The notes under the pieces are model-generated. The model was not told the origin of the DNA. It saw only the letters and a list, made by a program, of their open reading frames with translations, and made no database searches. A stretch of DNA of 64,000 nucleotides from MGBC120314 sp051877855 (GTDB taxonomy: Bacteria > Bacillota > Clostridia > Lachnospirales > Lachnospiraceae): positions 3,510-67,509 of the forward strand of contig JBJEJH010000060.1 in NCBI GenBank assembly GCA_051877855.1, given 5' to 3'. The translations under genes and the position numbers were made by a program. This document shows positions 52,535-61,210 of this stretch, one piece after another; position 1 is the stretch's first letter; every line of letters starts with the position of its first letter.

Positions 52535-54265
52535 CTACCGATGCATATTATACAGCTTCTCATAGATTCCGCCACGTTCCATCAGCTCCTGATGATTTCC
52601 CTGCTCAGCAATTCCATCCTCCGTCAGCACCAGAATCCTCTCCGCATTCTGAATCGTGGTCAGACGATGTGCGATAACAAATGTCGTTCGATTTTTCGCC
52701 AATTTCTCCAGGGAATCCTGCACCACCTTCTCGCTCTCATTATCCAGCGCTGATGTTGCCTCGTCAAAGATCAGGATCGGCGGATTCTTAAGAAAAACCC
52801 GGGCAATCGACAGACGCTGTTTCTGTCCGCCGGAGAGTTTAACGCCCCTCTGCCCGATATCCGTCTCATAGCCCTCCGGAAAGGACATGATAAAGTCATG
52901 GGCATTCGCATTCCTGGCCGCTTCAATCACTTCCTCCCTTGTGGCATCCGGCTTACCATAGGCAATATTCTCAAAGATTGTTCCTGCAAAAAGATACACA
53001 TCCTGCTGTACGATACCGATATGATTGCGAAGACTCTTTAAGGTCACACTGCGGATATCCTTACCGTCAATCTTAATGGCTCCCTCCGTCACATCATAGA
53101 ATCTTGGGATCAGGGAACAAAGTGTCGTCTTTCCCGCACCGGAGGATCCCACCAGCGCCACATAAGCTCCCGCCGGCACATTCAGCGAAATGTTGTTAAG
53201 TACCTTTTCTGCATTGTCGTGATAATGAAAGGACACATTTTCGAAGGAAATTGCGCCCAGAACCTCCGTCAGTTCCTCTGCATCCGGATCATCCTCAATA
53301 TCCGGACAAATATCCATAATTTCACGGAAACGCTCAAATCCGCTATATCCATTCTGAAACTGTTCCGTGAAGTCCACTAACGTCTTAATGGGCTCCGTAA
53401 ATACACCAATATACAGAAGAAATGTGACCAAATCGCTCACACTGATCCTTTGCCTTGCAATCAGCACGCTGCCTGCCAGAATCACATTGACCTGAATCAG
53501 GGTCGTAAACACGCCCACACCAGCCTGGAAACATCCCATATAGTGATAACTATTCCTCTTCGTTGCAAGGAACGCATCATTGCCGGCCTTGAATTTTTCC
53601 TGCTCAATATCCTCGTTGGCAAAGGACTTCACTACGCGTATACCGGACAGATTATCTTCGATCTGTCCATTAATTTGAGCCACACGCTGACGATTTCTCC
53701 GAAATGCCCCACGCATTTTTTTATTGAGTATATAGGCAAAGAGAAACATAAGCGGCAACACCGCAAATGCAGCCAAAGCCAGCCAGCTATTGATATTCAC
53801 AAGGATAATTAACGCACCGGTAATCTTCAAAAGGGACAAAATGATGTTCTCCGGTCCATGATGAAGAAGTTCCGTGATGTCAAAGAGATCCGAAGTAATA
53901 CGGCTCATCAATTGCCCCACCTTCGCATCATCATAGAAGGAAAAAGATAATTTCTGCATATGACCAAAGATTTCTGCGCGCATGTCATACTCCATCTTAG
54001 CACCCATCACATGTCCATAATTGCCGATGAAGAATCGACTATAGAGATCTACCAGCAGTAATGCGACTAAGAATAACCCGATATATCCCACCTGATGTAA
54101 GATTGCCTCCGCCTCCATATAAATCAGGGTCGATGTCACATAACGCACCACCAATGGAATGGTCAGTGCCACAAGAGCTGAAAGTGTAGCAAAAAACATA
54201 TCCGCCCAGAATATTTTGAGATAAGGTTTATAATAACTGATCATTTTCTTTAAATTGGTTCCCAT
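52535..54265 (-). CDS. ABC exporter, fused membrane and ATPase domains (MsbA/MDR-like)
   Basis: The 576-residue half-transporter has six membrane helices (about 18-310) and an ATPase domain with Walker A VGSSGAGKTTLCSLIP, signature KLSGGQKQRLS and Walker B PILIFDEATSALD. It works as a dimer and exports lipids, drugs or peptides; the substrate is unknown. Start 54265 is chosen from AAGGAG. It overlaps the GNAT gene by 16 bp, so the two are coupled. Confidence 0.93.
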   Translation of the reverse strand: MGTNLKKMISYYKPYLKIFWADMFFATLSALVALTIPLVVRYVTSTLIYMEAEAILHQVGYIGLFLVALLLVDLYSRFFIGNYGHVMGAKMEYDMRAEIFGHMQKLSFSFYDDAKVGQLMSRITSDLFDITELLHHGPENIILSLLKITGALIILVNINSWLALAAFAVLPLMFLFAYILNKKMRGAFRRNRQRVAQINGQIEDNLSGIRVVKSFANEDIEQEKFKAGNDAFLATKRNSYHYMGCFQAGVGVFTTLIQVNVILAGSVLIARQRISVSDLVTFLLYIGVFTEPIKTLVDFTEQFQNGYSGFERFREIMDICPDIEDDPDAEELTEVLGAISFENVSFHYHDNAEKVLNNISLNVPAGAYVALVGSSGAGKTTLCSLIPRFYDVTEGAIKIDGKDIRSVTLKSLRNHIGIVQQDVYLFAGTIFENIAYGKPDATREEVIEAARNANAHDFIMSFPEGYETDIGQRGVKLSGGQKQRLSIARVFLKNPPILIFDEATSALDNESEKVVQDSLEKLAKNRTTFVIAHRLTTIQNAERILVLTEDGIAEQGNHQELMERGGIYEKLYNMHR

Positions 54266-54804
54266 GATGTCTCCTTCTTGTGCCCCAAAATGTCCCATTC
54301 TTCTTTGTTTATCTCAAGTTCCAGGCAGTTCCACTCTTCACCCATAATGTGGAAATATACCTTTTCTGCCAATTCCACTTCCTTAAATCCAATGGAACTA
54401 TAGCATCGATGGGCCGGAACATTGTCCTCATACACATTGATTTTTACAACCTCGGCCTTAAGTATCTCAAATGCATACTTTAGGGCAAGAGTCAGCATCT
54501 TGCGTCCATAGCCCTTTCCACGTTTGGAATCGTCCACAATAACGAAACCAAACTTTAAATTCTTTTTCTCGTCGTCCAGGAAACGCATGATCATATGTCC
54601 CACCACACCACTTTCATCAAAGGCCGTCATCTCATAAAAATGATCTTCATCCTTTAATGCATCATAGTATTCATTCAGCCGCTTTGCCGTCATTGGATAT
54701 TCACCAAAGCGACCGGCGCTCCAGCGGTAAAATGTAACCTCATCACGGATCCAGGATACAATTTTTTCTGCATCACAATTCTTATATGGTCGTAATCTTA
54801 ACAT
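54250..54804 (-). CDS. GNAT-family N-acetyltransferase
   Basis: The 184-residue protein has the RimJ/RimL-like start MLRLRPYKNCDAEKIVSWIR and the acetyl-CoA loop SKRGKGYGRKMLTLALKYAF (about 102-121). It acetylates an amine of unknown nature. ATG 54804 has GGATAGG; the frame is open to 54837. It is coupled to the ABC exporter and has its own promoter upstream. Confidence 0.9.
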   Translation of the reverse strand: MLRLRPYKNCDAEKIVSWIRDEVTFYRWSAGRFGEYPMTAKRLNEYYDALKDEDHFYEMTAFDESGVVGHMIMRFLDDEKKNLKFGFVIVDDSKRGKGYGRKMLTLALKYAFEILKAEVVKINVYEDNVPAHRCYSSIGFKEVELAEKVYFHIMGEEWNCLELEINKEEWDILGHKKETSWEPI

Positions 54805-54880
54805 TTTTCCTATCCTTTCTCTCAATATCTGTACCATTCTGCAGATTCAAACATCCACTGTATTACACTGTCTTATTCCG

Positions 54881-54909
54881 ATTATAACATAAAAAAACAC
54901 ATACACCAA
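54881..54909 (-). promoter_or_regulatory. Promoter overlapping the previous terminator (GNAT operon)
   Basis: Minus-strand TTGGTG (54904-54909) and TATAAT (54881-54886) are 17 bases apart. The -35 box lies in the loop and stem of the terminator at 54891-54927. Confidence 0.45.
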
Positions 54910-54927
54910 TTTTTTGATGTATGTGCC
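54891..54927 (-). terminator. Rho-independent terminator of the PadR regulon
   Basis: CACATACA and TGTATGTG (54898-54925) form a stem. On the minus strand it is followed by seven T. It lies directly after the stop at 54938. Confidence 0.85.
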
Positions 54928-54937
54928 AACCAAAAAC

Positions 54938-55450
54938 CTAATATTGTATAATTTTCAGATCATATTTTTCTTCCATCGCCGGATGACAGCTTATCAAAAC
55001 ATGAATATCATCCCGGATCTGATAGCTTGCAACCTTTCGATTTCTTAAATCCTTTAATATTTCATCCTTATATTGCATGAGCATTCCAACGTTTTCCCTT
55101 CTCCACATTCGAATACTATACTCCTCATAATCAAATCCCCGATAACATTCAAGTTCCGGATCACAAACCTGTGGATTATATGTAATCTCATACCGAATGA
55201 TACCTTCCGGGATCTCCTCATTGAATTCTACCTCGGACTTATCCCCCCTGGTTCTTAACAAAAGTTCCTTTCCGTTCTCCAATGTAACCGTTTCCTCAAA
55301 CACTTTGGTCTGTAATTCACTTCCCAGGTTCTTTTCCCCAATATACTGCAATGAACTAAATTCCACCATACTGATACCAATTCCCACACCGGCCAGCAGG
55401 ACACCAACGGCAAAGCAAACCAGAGCAACCTGTGAAATCTTCTTACGCAT
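54938..55450 (-). CDS. Small membrane-anchored protein of a PadR/DUF1700 module
   Basis: The 170-residue protein has one N-terminal hydrophobic segment (VALVCFAVGVLLAGVGIGIS, about 8-27) and an exposed rest. I recognise no domain. In comparable clostridial modules a DUF4097-like or sensor protein follows the DUF1700 protein, and the frame position fits. The start overlaps the DUF1700 stop by 8 bp, so it is translated with it. Confidence 0.75.
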   Translation of the reverse strand: MRKKISQVALVCFAVGVLLAGVGIGISMVEFSSLQYIGEKNLGSELQTKVFEETVTLENGKELLLRTRGDKSEVEFNEEIPEGIIRYEITYNPQVCDPELECYRGFDYEEYSIRMWRRENVGMLMQYKDEILKDLRNRKVASYQIRDDIHVLISCHPAMEEKYDLKIIQY

Positions 55451-56297
55451 TTTGAATTTCCCCCTTTGTATCTCTTCTTATTAAGCAAAAACAAAGCACA
55501 GTGACAGAGCCGCAGACCAAAAGTCCTCCCAGGCATAAAATCGTTACTCCTACCAATGGATATCCGGCACACAGAAGAACGGTCACCATCCCCAATCCAA
55601 ACAGTGCAAATAGTGCTGTAATTCCAAACAACATTGCCATGCCTGCCCAAAATAAATTCACGCAGGTTCTTACACACCATAAAAAGGCCAAATAAACATC
55701 AGATATTAATTTCTTAAATAAATGAACTACTCCCATCATGAAACTACCCTCTTTCGCATTTCGATTCCCTTCTTTATCGAATTGGTTTCTTCTTGATTCC
55801 CTGATCCTGCGTTCCAATTGAACCGGCTTCTTTAAAACCATAAGGATTCCGTTCCCACACGCAACAAACAAAGACGCGACCTTTTTACCTGTCCATGTGC
55901 ACCCATTTCCAAGGATTTTTCCGACTCTTTTTAATGCTTCTTTGGCTTCTGCAAGAAGATTCACTGCCTTTTTCCGGACACTGTCGGACAAATCTTTCCG
56001 CGATATTTCACTCATTTCCTGTGGTGATATCGCTTCCCTTTCTTCCGCAACAAACTGCACCGGCTCTTGTTCTTTTACTTCTTCCTCTTGTGGTAGCTTT
56101 ACATGATAAGCCGCCATGATATCCGATGCGAGTTCACGAATATCACCAAAATCCCTGATTGCCTCTTCTTCGCTCATTCCATCTTTGATTTTCATCTCAA
56201 TGTGTTGCGAGTACTCATCAAGAATGTCTTTCTGTTCCCTTTCCTCAAGAATTGAAAGAAAGTTCTTAAGTTCCTCCAAAAATTCCCTTTTACTCAT
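55443..56297 (-). CDS. DUF1700/HAAS-domain membrane protein
   Basis: The 284-residue protein has an N-terminal HAAS domain (SKREFLEELKNFLSILEERE, then DMSEEEAIRDFGDIRELASD-like text, about 2-65) that usually binds the partner PadR regulator. A linker and two to three membrane helices near 200-280 follow. It overlaps the PadR gene by 8 bp. The family is thought to respond to envelope stress in Bacillota; the signal is unknown. Confidence 0.85.
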   Translation of the reverse strand: MSKREFLEELKNFLSILEEREQKDILDEYSQHIEMKIKDGMSEEEAIRDFGDIRELASDIMAAYHVKLPQEEEVKEQEPVQFVAEEREAISPQEMSEISRKDLSDSVRKKAVNLLAEAKEALKRVGKILGNGCTWTGKKVASLFVACGNGILMVLKKPVQLERRIRESRRNQFDKEGNRNAKEGSFMMGVVHLFKKLISDVYLAFLWCVRTCVNLFWAGMAMLFGITALFALFGLGMVTVLLCAGYPLVGVTILCLGGLLVCGSVTVLCFCLIRRDTKGEIQNA

Positions 56298-56610
56298 CCC
56301 TGTGCTCCTTTAAAAACTGACAGACACTCTGCCAAAATGTGTCCCACTCTTTCTCTAATTCATCCCGATATAAAATTCCTGATGCCGTGATGTGATAGTA
56401 TTTACGTGGCGGACCCTCCGTAGATTCCCGAAGATAGGTCTCAAAATATTTCTCATTGGTCAATCTCTTAAGCAGTGGATAGATTGTGCCTTCATTCACA
56501 TCAACCACCTTGGATACTTCCTCCACCAATTCATAACCATACATATCACGTTTTCGCACGGACTCCAGTACAATTAACTCCAGGACGCCCTTTTTAAACT
56601 GTGCATTCAT
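56290..56610 (-). CDS. PadR-family transcriptional regulator
   Basis: The 106-residue winged-helix protein starts MNAQFKKGVLELIVLESVRK and has VDVNEGTIYPLLKRLTNEKY near 31-50. It forms a small dimer that likely represses its own operon. The promoter and a dyad that could be its operator overlap upstream. It is the first gene of a three-gene unit with the HAAS protein. Confidence 0.93.
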   Translation of the reverse strand: MNAQFKKGVLELIVLESVRKRDMYGYELVEEVSKVVDVNEGTIYPLLKRLTNEKYFETYLRESTEGPPRKYYHITASGILYRDELEKEWDTFWQSVCQFLKEHRDE

Positions 56611-56631
56611 ATGGTTCCTCCTTTAATGTAT

Positions 56632-56660
56632 ATAATAAGCTCACTACTATGTATTGTCAA
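56632..56660 (-). promoter_or_regulatory. Promoter of the PadR regulon
   Basis: Minus-strand TTGACA (56655-56660), a perfect -35 box, and TATTAT (56632-56637) are 17 bases apart, 22 bases before the padR start. Confidence 0.75.
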
Positions 56661-56665
56661 GTAGT
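56643..56665. promoter_or_regulatory. Putative PadR operator
   Basis: ACTACT (56643-56648) and AGTAGT (56660-56665) are perfect inverted half-sites spaced 11 bp, covering the -35 box. Such dyads are typical of PadR autoregulation. Seen: the dyad; inferred: binding. Confidence 0.5.
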
Positions 56666-56753
56666 AAATAATTCATAATACTAATTTTTTCATAAATCTG
56701 TTGAATATTTTTACCTCATACATTTTCATATGAATAGACATCCTGATCCTTTT

Positions 56754-57959
56754 CTACATCACATCTCCCCAGATTGCCATGGTTTTCCATAGATGATCCA
56801 GATAATCTGCCTTACGGATATCCTCTGCTGACACTATGTCAATATGTCCGATATCCTTTCCACTTAATGTATAGCGAATCTGTCCGATTACATCGCCCCG
56901 GCTAACCGGAGCCTTCACGCTCTCCAGTAATTCCACAGCACTGGTAATTTCAGATAAGTTCTCGCCATTCATAAAAAGACAACTAAAGGTCTTCTCGACG
57001 GTACCCTGTATCTCATCCTGCACACCACCGATTACCTGCACCGGCGGAATCGTTGGAGGATTATCATCGGTATAGAGGCTGCATACCCCATAACCGTAAT
57101 TCAGCAGTGTGATGGCATCTGCAAAACGATTCTTGCTGGTGGGTGCTGCCAGTACCACCGCAATCAATTCAATCCCGTTGCGATTGGCCGTAGCTGCCAG
57201 ACAGCACTTTGCAAGACTTGTGGATCCGGTCTTCAATCCGGTGGCCCACTCATACTGTTTCATTAATTTATTCGTATTGGTTAGACCAAATTCCGTCTCA
57301 CCTCTTCTTGTTGTATGGGTAATGGTATCCATCCAGATTCCGGAATAGTCATGAATCTGTGGATACTTTGTAATGAGCTCCCGACTCATCAATGCAATAT
57401 CCCGCGCCGAAATAAGATGATTATCCACATCCAGACCGCAACAATTGACGAAGTTTGTGTTGTTCATCCCCAGTCCCTTCGCCCGCTCGTTCATCTTCCG
57501 GACAAATTCTTCCTCACTTCCCCAGATATGTTCTGCCATAGCAACGGAAGCATCATTCGCACTGGCAACAGCAATGCATTTGATCATGGTATCCACCGTC
57601 TGTGTTTCCCCCGGTTCTAAAAACACCTGGCTTCCTCCCATGGATGCAGCGTGTTCAGAAACTGACACTGTGTCATTCAATCCTATTTTCCCTGCATCCA
57701 GTGCATCGAAGATCAACAACAATGTCATAATCTTGGTAACGCTGGCAGGTCTTAGCCGCTCATCACAGTTTTTTTCATAAATGACGGTTCCTGTGGATGC
57801 CTCCATTAGAATTGCAGCCACTGCGGACAGAGAAAGTTCTGTCGCCTCCGTTCCTATAACAGCCCCTGTCTGAACCGGACATAAAAAAATCCCGGACACC
57901 ATACACAGAACAAGCAGTACTGCAAGTCCCCCGGTCCGGGAATTCCTGAACTTAAACAT
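56754..57959 (-). CDS. dacF: D-alanyl-D-alanine carboxypeptidase (DacF type)
   Basis: This penicillin-binding protein trims the terminal D-Ala from peptidoglycan stem peptides outside the membrane. The 401-residue protein has a signal peptide (about 10-33), SVTK (SxxK nucleophile, in RPASVTKIMTL), SAND (in VASANDASVAM) and KTGS, all three active-site motifs. A C-terminal beta-domain follows. Start 57959 has GGAGGT 6 bases before. That site lies inside a stable hairpin. Confidence 0.95.
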   Translation of the reverse strand: MFKFRNSRTGGLAVLLVLCMVSGIFLCPVQTGAVIGTEATELSLSAVAAILMEASTGTVIYEKNCDERLRPASVTKIMTLLLIFDALDAGKIGLNDTVSVSEHAASMGGSQVFLEPGETQTVDTMIKCIAVASANDASVAMAEHIWGSEEEFVRKMNERAKGLGMNNTNFVNCCGLDVDNHLISARDIALMSRELITKYPQIHDYSGIWMDTITHTTRRGETEFGLTNTNKLMKQYEWATGLKTGSTSLAKCCLAATANRNGIELIAVVLAAPTSKNRFADAITLLNYGYGVCSLYTDDNPPTIPPVQVIGGVQDEIQGTVEKTFSCLFMNGENLSEITSAVELLESVKAPVSRGDVIGQIRYTLSGKDIGHIDIVSAEDIRKADYLDHLWKTMAIWGDVM

Positions 57960-57965
57960 AAAAAT

Positions 57966-58000
57966 ACCTCCACACAATCCTTTATACATTGTATGGAGGT
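57966..58000 (-). promoter_or_regulatory. dacF: Hairpin covering the dacF ribosome binding site
   Basis: ACCTCCACACAAT (57966-57978) and ATTGTATGGAGGT (57988-58000) pair over all 13 positions in the minus-strand RNA (one G-U pair); on the plus strand that pair is a mismatch. The 3' arm ends in GGAGGT, the Shine-Dalgarno site, 6 bases before ATG. In the closed state it would block translation. Confidence 0.7.
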
Positions 58001-58060
58001 TCAATTTTATTTATGTCATAAATTCAATTCTCAAATCTGACACATTGTCAGTTATATTAT

Positions 58061-58858
58061 TTACTGGGATAAAATCATACGGTCGTTGGCAAACTCGCCT
58101 CCGCTTGCCTGACCAAATTTGGCGAGAAGATCCGATACCTGCAGATTCTTCTTTTCCTCGCCGGATACATCATAGATGATTTTGCCTTCATGCATCATAA
58201 TAAGACGATTGCCATAATTAATGGCATGTTTCATATTATGCGTAATCATTATGGCAGTGAGATGATTTTCTTTAATCACTTCATCCGTCAAAGTCAATAC
58301 CTTCTTTGCAGTCTTCGGATCCAATGCCGCAGTGTGTTCATCTAAAAGGAGTAACTTTGGTTTCTGAATCGTTGCCATAAGAAGGGTCAATGCCTGCCTC
58401 TGACCGCCGGAAAGGAGTCCCACCTTACTTGTAAGGCGATCCTCCAGTCCGAGATCAATCTTCTTTAACATCTCACGATACTGCTCCTTCTCCTCCCTGG
58501 TAACACCCCAGGCAAGTCCGCGTTTCTGTCCACGACGGGCTGCAATTGCCATGTTCTCAAGGATGGACATGGTGGCTGCAGTACCGGTCATAGGATCCTG
58601 AAAAACACGTCCCAGATACTTTGCTCTCTTATATTCTGACAGTCTGGTTACATCCACACCATCAATAACAATACTTCCTGAATCCACCGGCCACACACCT
58701 GCGACAGCATTGAGTGTAGTAGACTTACCGGCTCCGTTACCGCCGATAACCGTAACAAAATCACCATCATTAAGGGTAAGGGAAACACCATTTAACGCGC
58801 GTTTTTCATTCTGTGTTCCTACGTTAAATGTCTTATAAATATCTTTAATCTCAAGCAT
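58061..58858 (-). CDS. ABC importer ATPase (TrpZ type)
   Basis: The 265-residue ATPase has Walker A VIGGNGAGKSTTLNAVAG (about 37-54), signature LLSGGQRQALTLLMAT and Walker B PKLLLLDEHTAALDPKTAKK. It energises uptake by the permease and binding protein encoded upstream. It overlaps the permease gene by 8 bp. The ligand is unknown; family members in Streptococcus take up tryptophan or related amino acids. Confidence 0.92.
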   Translation of the reverse strand: MLEIKDIYKTFNVGTQNEKRALNGVSLTLNDGDFVTVIGGNGAGKSTTLNAVAGVWPVDSGSIVIDGVDVTRLSEYKRAKYLGRVFQDPMTGTAATMSILENMAIAARRGQKRGLAWGVTREEKEQYREMLKKIDLGLEDRLTSKVGLLSGGQRQALTLLMATIQKPKLLLLDEHTAALDPKTAKKVLTLTDEVIKENHLTAIMITHNMKHAINYGNRLIMMHEGKIIYDVSGEEKKNLQVSDLLAKFGQASGGEFANDRMILSQ

Positions 58859-59777
58859 TTTCGTTTCCTCCTCTCCTTACGGGCTTAGCAAAATACTTGC
58901 TCTTAAGATGTGGAAATCCTAAGAAGAATGCCACCACAAGAGCTGACAGAAGCTTTAACAGATCGGTGTCAAGTCCCATCCAGATCACGGTCTGGTAAAC
59001 CAGATAGTAAAGAATTGAACCAATTGCCACACTGATCAAATGTAATGCAAAGTTGTGAAAAATCTTTCCAAACAAAGCCTCGCCAATGATGACTGCCGCC
59101 AGACCAATAACGATGGCGCCACGTCCCATATTGATATCCGCAAATCCCTGATACTGTGCAAGCAATGCACCGGAAAGAGCCACCATACCATTGGAAATCA
59201 TAAGACCGAGGACCTTATTAAACTCGGTATTAATACCCTGGGCACGTGCCATGTTACCATTACAACCGGTGGCACGAATCGAGGAGCCAAGTTCTGTTCC
59301 GAAGAACCAGTAAAGAATTGCCACTATCACTAAAATAAAAATCGTAACGATCAATAATGTATTCTTCGTGATTGGCACATTCTTGATATAACGCAATGAA
59401 ACAATCAAATCATATTTATCCACATTGATGGCCTGATTGGATTTACCCATAATCTTTAAGTTCACGGAATACAGCGAAAGCTGTGTCAGAATACCTGCCA
59501 GAATAGCCGGAATTCCGAGAAACGTATGAAAAAGTCCCGTTGCAAGACCGGTCAGCATTCCGGCACCTGTTGCTGCGAGAATGGATACCCATACACCATG
59601 TCCTGAAAGCATCATCATGATGCATACTGCACCGCCGGTGCAAAGTGAGCCATCCACGGTAAGATCTGCAATATCCAGAATCTTATATGTAAGATACACG
59701 CCAATTGCCATGATACCCCAGATCAGACCCTGAGCAAATGCACCCGGAAGGGCATTAAAAAGATTAACGATATTCAC
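58851..59777 (-). CDS. ABC importer permease (TrpY type)
   Basis: The 308-residue protein has about eight hydrophobic helices and the family text ADLTVDGSLCTGGAVCIMMM (about 33-52) and GSSIRATGCNGNMARAQGIN (about 172-191). It forms the membrane channel of the importer. Its gene follows the binding-protein gene after a terminator-like hairpin and is coupled to the ATPase. Confidence 0.9.
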   Translation of the reverse strand: MNIVNLFNALPGAFAQGLIWGIMAIGVYLTYKILDIADLTVDGSLCTGGAVCIMMMLSGHGVWVSILAATGAGMLTGLATGLFHTFLGIPAILAGILTQLSLYSVNLKIMGKSNQAINVDKYDLIVSLRYIKNVPITKNTLLIVTIFILVIVAILYWFFGTELGSSIRATGCNGNMARAQGINTEFNKVLGLMISNGMVALSGALLAQYQGFADINMGRGAIVIGLAAVIIGEALFGKIFHNFALHLISVAIGSILYYLVYQTVIWMGLDTDLLKLLSALVVAFFLGFPHLKSKYFAKPVRRGGNENA

Positions 59778-59913
59778 TTTTCGTCCTCCTGTTTCCTATT
59801 TTCTATGTATTTTATTTATTCAAATTCTGTTCCCATGTCAAAAACATCACAGACTTTTCTAAGTTTATCATAAATTCCGTCTAAAATCAAGGATTCGAGG
59901 GTCTCATCAGACA

Positions 59914-59968
59914 TAAAAAAAGAGCTGCCGCCCTCAGGACTTCTCAATCCCTTAAGCGACAGACTCAA
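59914..59968 (-). terminator. Terminator or attenuator between binding protein and permease
   Basis: On the minus strand GAG-CTG-CGC pairs with GCG-CAG-CTC around a CTTAAGG/CCTGAGG inner stem, followed by seven T. It lies between genes that must be cotranscribed, so partial termination would give more binding protein than permease. Its sequence resembles the dispersed repeats only weakly (GCTGCCGC). Confidence 0.7.
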
Positions 59969-59998
59969 AACAAATCAATATTTCCTTATAGCATAGGA

Positions 59999-61027
59999 TT
60001 ATTCAGCGATTGCTTCATATCCTTCCGGAACCTTGATTCCTAACTGATCACAGATCGTCTTGTTGTACTTCTTTGTGAACTGTGGTGCATACTCGATCGG
60101 CATTGTAGCGATGTCAGCCTCACCCTTAAGAATCTTAACTGCCATCTTACCGGTCGCAACACCAAGATCATAGTAATCAATAGACAGTGTAGCTACACCG
60201 CAACCTGCACAGATACCCTCTTCACCTGCCACAACAGGAATACCTGCAGGAAGACAGATATTGTTAAGAATCTCTGCATTGGAAGCTACTGTGTTATCGG
60301 TTGGAACATAGATTACATCACTCTCTGAAGCTGCCTTTGTAGCTACGGATGAAAGATCGTTAGAATCAGAGAATGCATACATTGTACAGGTATAACCTAA
60401 CTTTTCAAGGTATGCCTTGATGGTGTCAACCTGATACTGTGAGTTTGCCTCTGCTGAACAATATACAAGACCCACTTTCTTAGCATCCGGGAAAAGCTCC
60501 TTAACCATGTCAGCCTGTCCATCCAATGGAGCAAGATCTGATGTACCTGAAACATTTCCACCAACTGTACCTGTAAATCCTTCAATACCAAGAGCAACAC
60601 CATACTCAGTTACGGATGTACCAAGAATAGGAATCTCATTGGTTCCTGCCTGAGCAGCCTGCAGAGCAGGTGTAGCATTTGCAAGAATCAAATCAACATT
60701 GTCTGAAACAAATCCGTTAATGATGGTAGCACATGTGTTAGAATCACCCTGTGCGTTGCTCTCCTTGAATTCAACCTTATCGCCGAGTTCCTCTGCAACT
60801 GCAGCAACAAATCCCTGTGTAGCTGCATCAAGTGCCGGATGCTGTACTAACTGACAGATACCTACTACATAAGAATCCTTTGCACCATTTGTTGTCTCTG
60901 ATGCTACTGTTGTAGCGTCACCAGAAGCTGCTGTTGTAACATCAGTGTCTGCTGCCTTAGAACCGCATCCTGCCAGGGTTCCAAGAGCCAAAACCATAGC
61001 TGATGTTAAAGCTAAAAATTTTTTCAT
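59999..61027 (-). CDS. ABC importer substrate-binding lipoprotein (TrpX type)
   Basis: The 342-residue protein starts KKFLALTSAMVLALGTLAGCG, a lipoprotein signal with lipobox LAGC. The PF04392-type fold follows: YVVGICQLVQHPALDAATQG near 45-64, PILGTSVTEYG and VIYVPTDNTVASNAEIL. It captures the substrate outside the cell. Start 61027 has AAGGAGAGG. The ligand is not evident; aromatic amino acids are the best-known ligands in this family. Confidence 0.93.
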   Translation of the reverse strand: MKKFLALTSAMVLALGTLAGCGSKAADTDVTTAASGDATTVASETTNGAKDSYVVGICQLVQHPALDAATQGFVAAVAEELGDKVEFKESNAQGDSNTCATIINGFVSDNVDLILANATPALQAAQAGTNEIPILGTSVTEYGVALGIEGFTGTVGGNVSGTSDLAPLDGQADMVKELFPDAKKVGLVYCSAEANSQYQVDTIKAYLEKLGYTCTMYAFSDSNDLSSVATKAASESDVIYVPTDNTVASNAEILNNICLPAGIPVVAGEEGICAGCGVATLSIDYYDLGVATGKMAVKILKGEADIATMPIEYAPQFTKKYNKTICDQLGIKVPEGYEAIAE

Positions 61028-61083
61028 TTTTCCTCTCCTTCTTTCCGGTAGAATTGAATAGTTTGTAAAACTAAACATATAGA

Positions 61084-61112
61084 ATACTACATCAAATCGC
61101 CTCTTTAGTCAA
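61084..61112 (-). promoter_or_regulatory. Promoter of the ABC importer operon
   Basis: Minus-strand TTGACT (61107-61112) and TAGTAT (61084-61089) are exactly 17 bases apart, about 57 bases before the binding-protein start. Confidence 0.65.
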
Positions 61113-61210
61113 TAAATAATATCCTTTTTTGCTTCATATTTTCTATGGAGGATTTCACATTTTTACAGAACTTATCATATACTGATAAAAAATTATGTCT
61201 GGATTAATTT

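Noticed and set aside
58037..58051. Terminator of the ABC importer operon (CTGACA/TGTCAG)
   Set aside because: Only a 6-bp stem and no U-run on the minus strand; too weak to call.
59914..59968. Fifth copy of the dispersed terminator repeat
   Set aside because: Only a short GCTGCCGC block matches; the inner ACGAAT/ATTCGT stem is absent.
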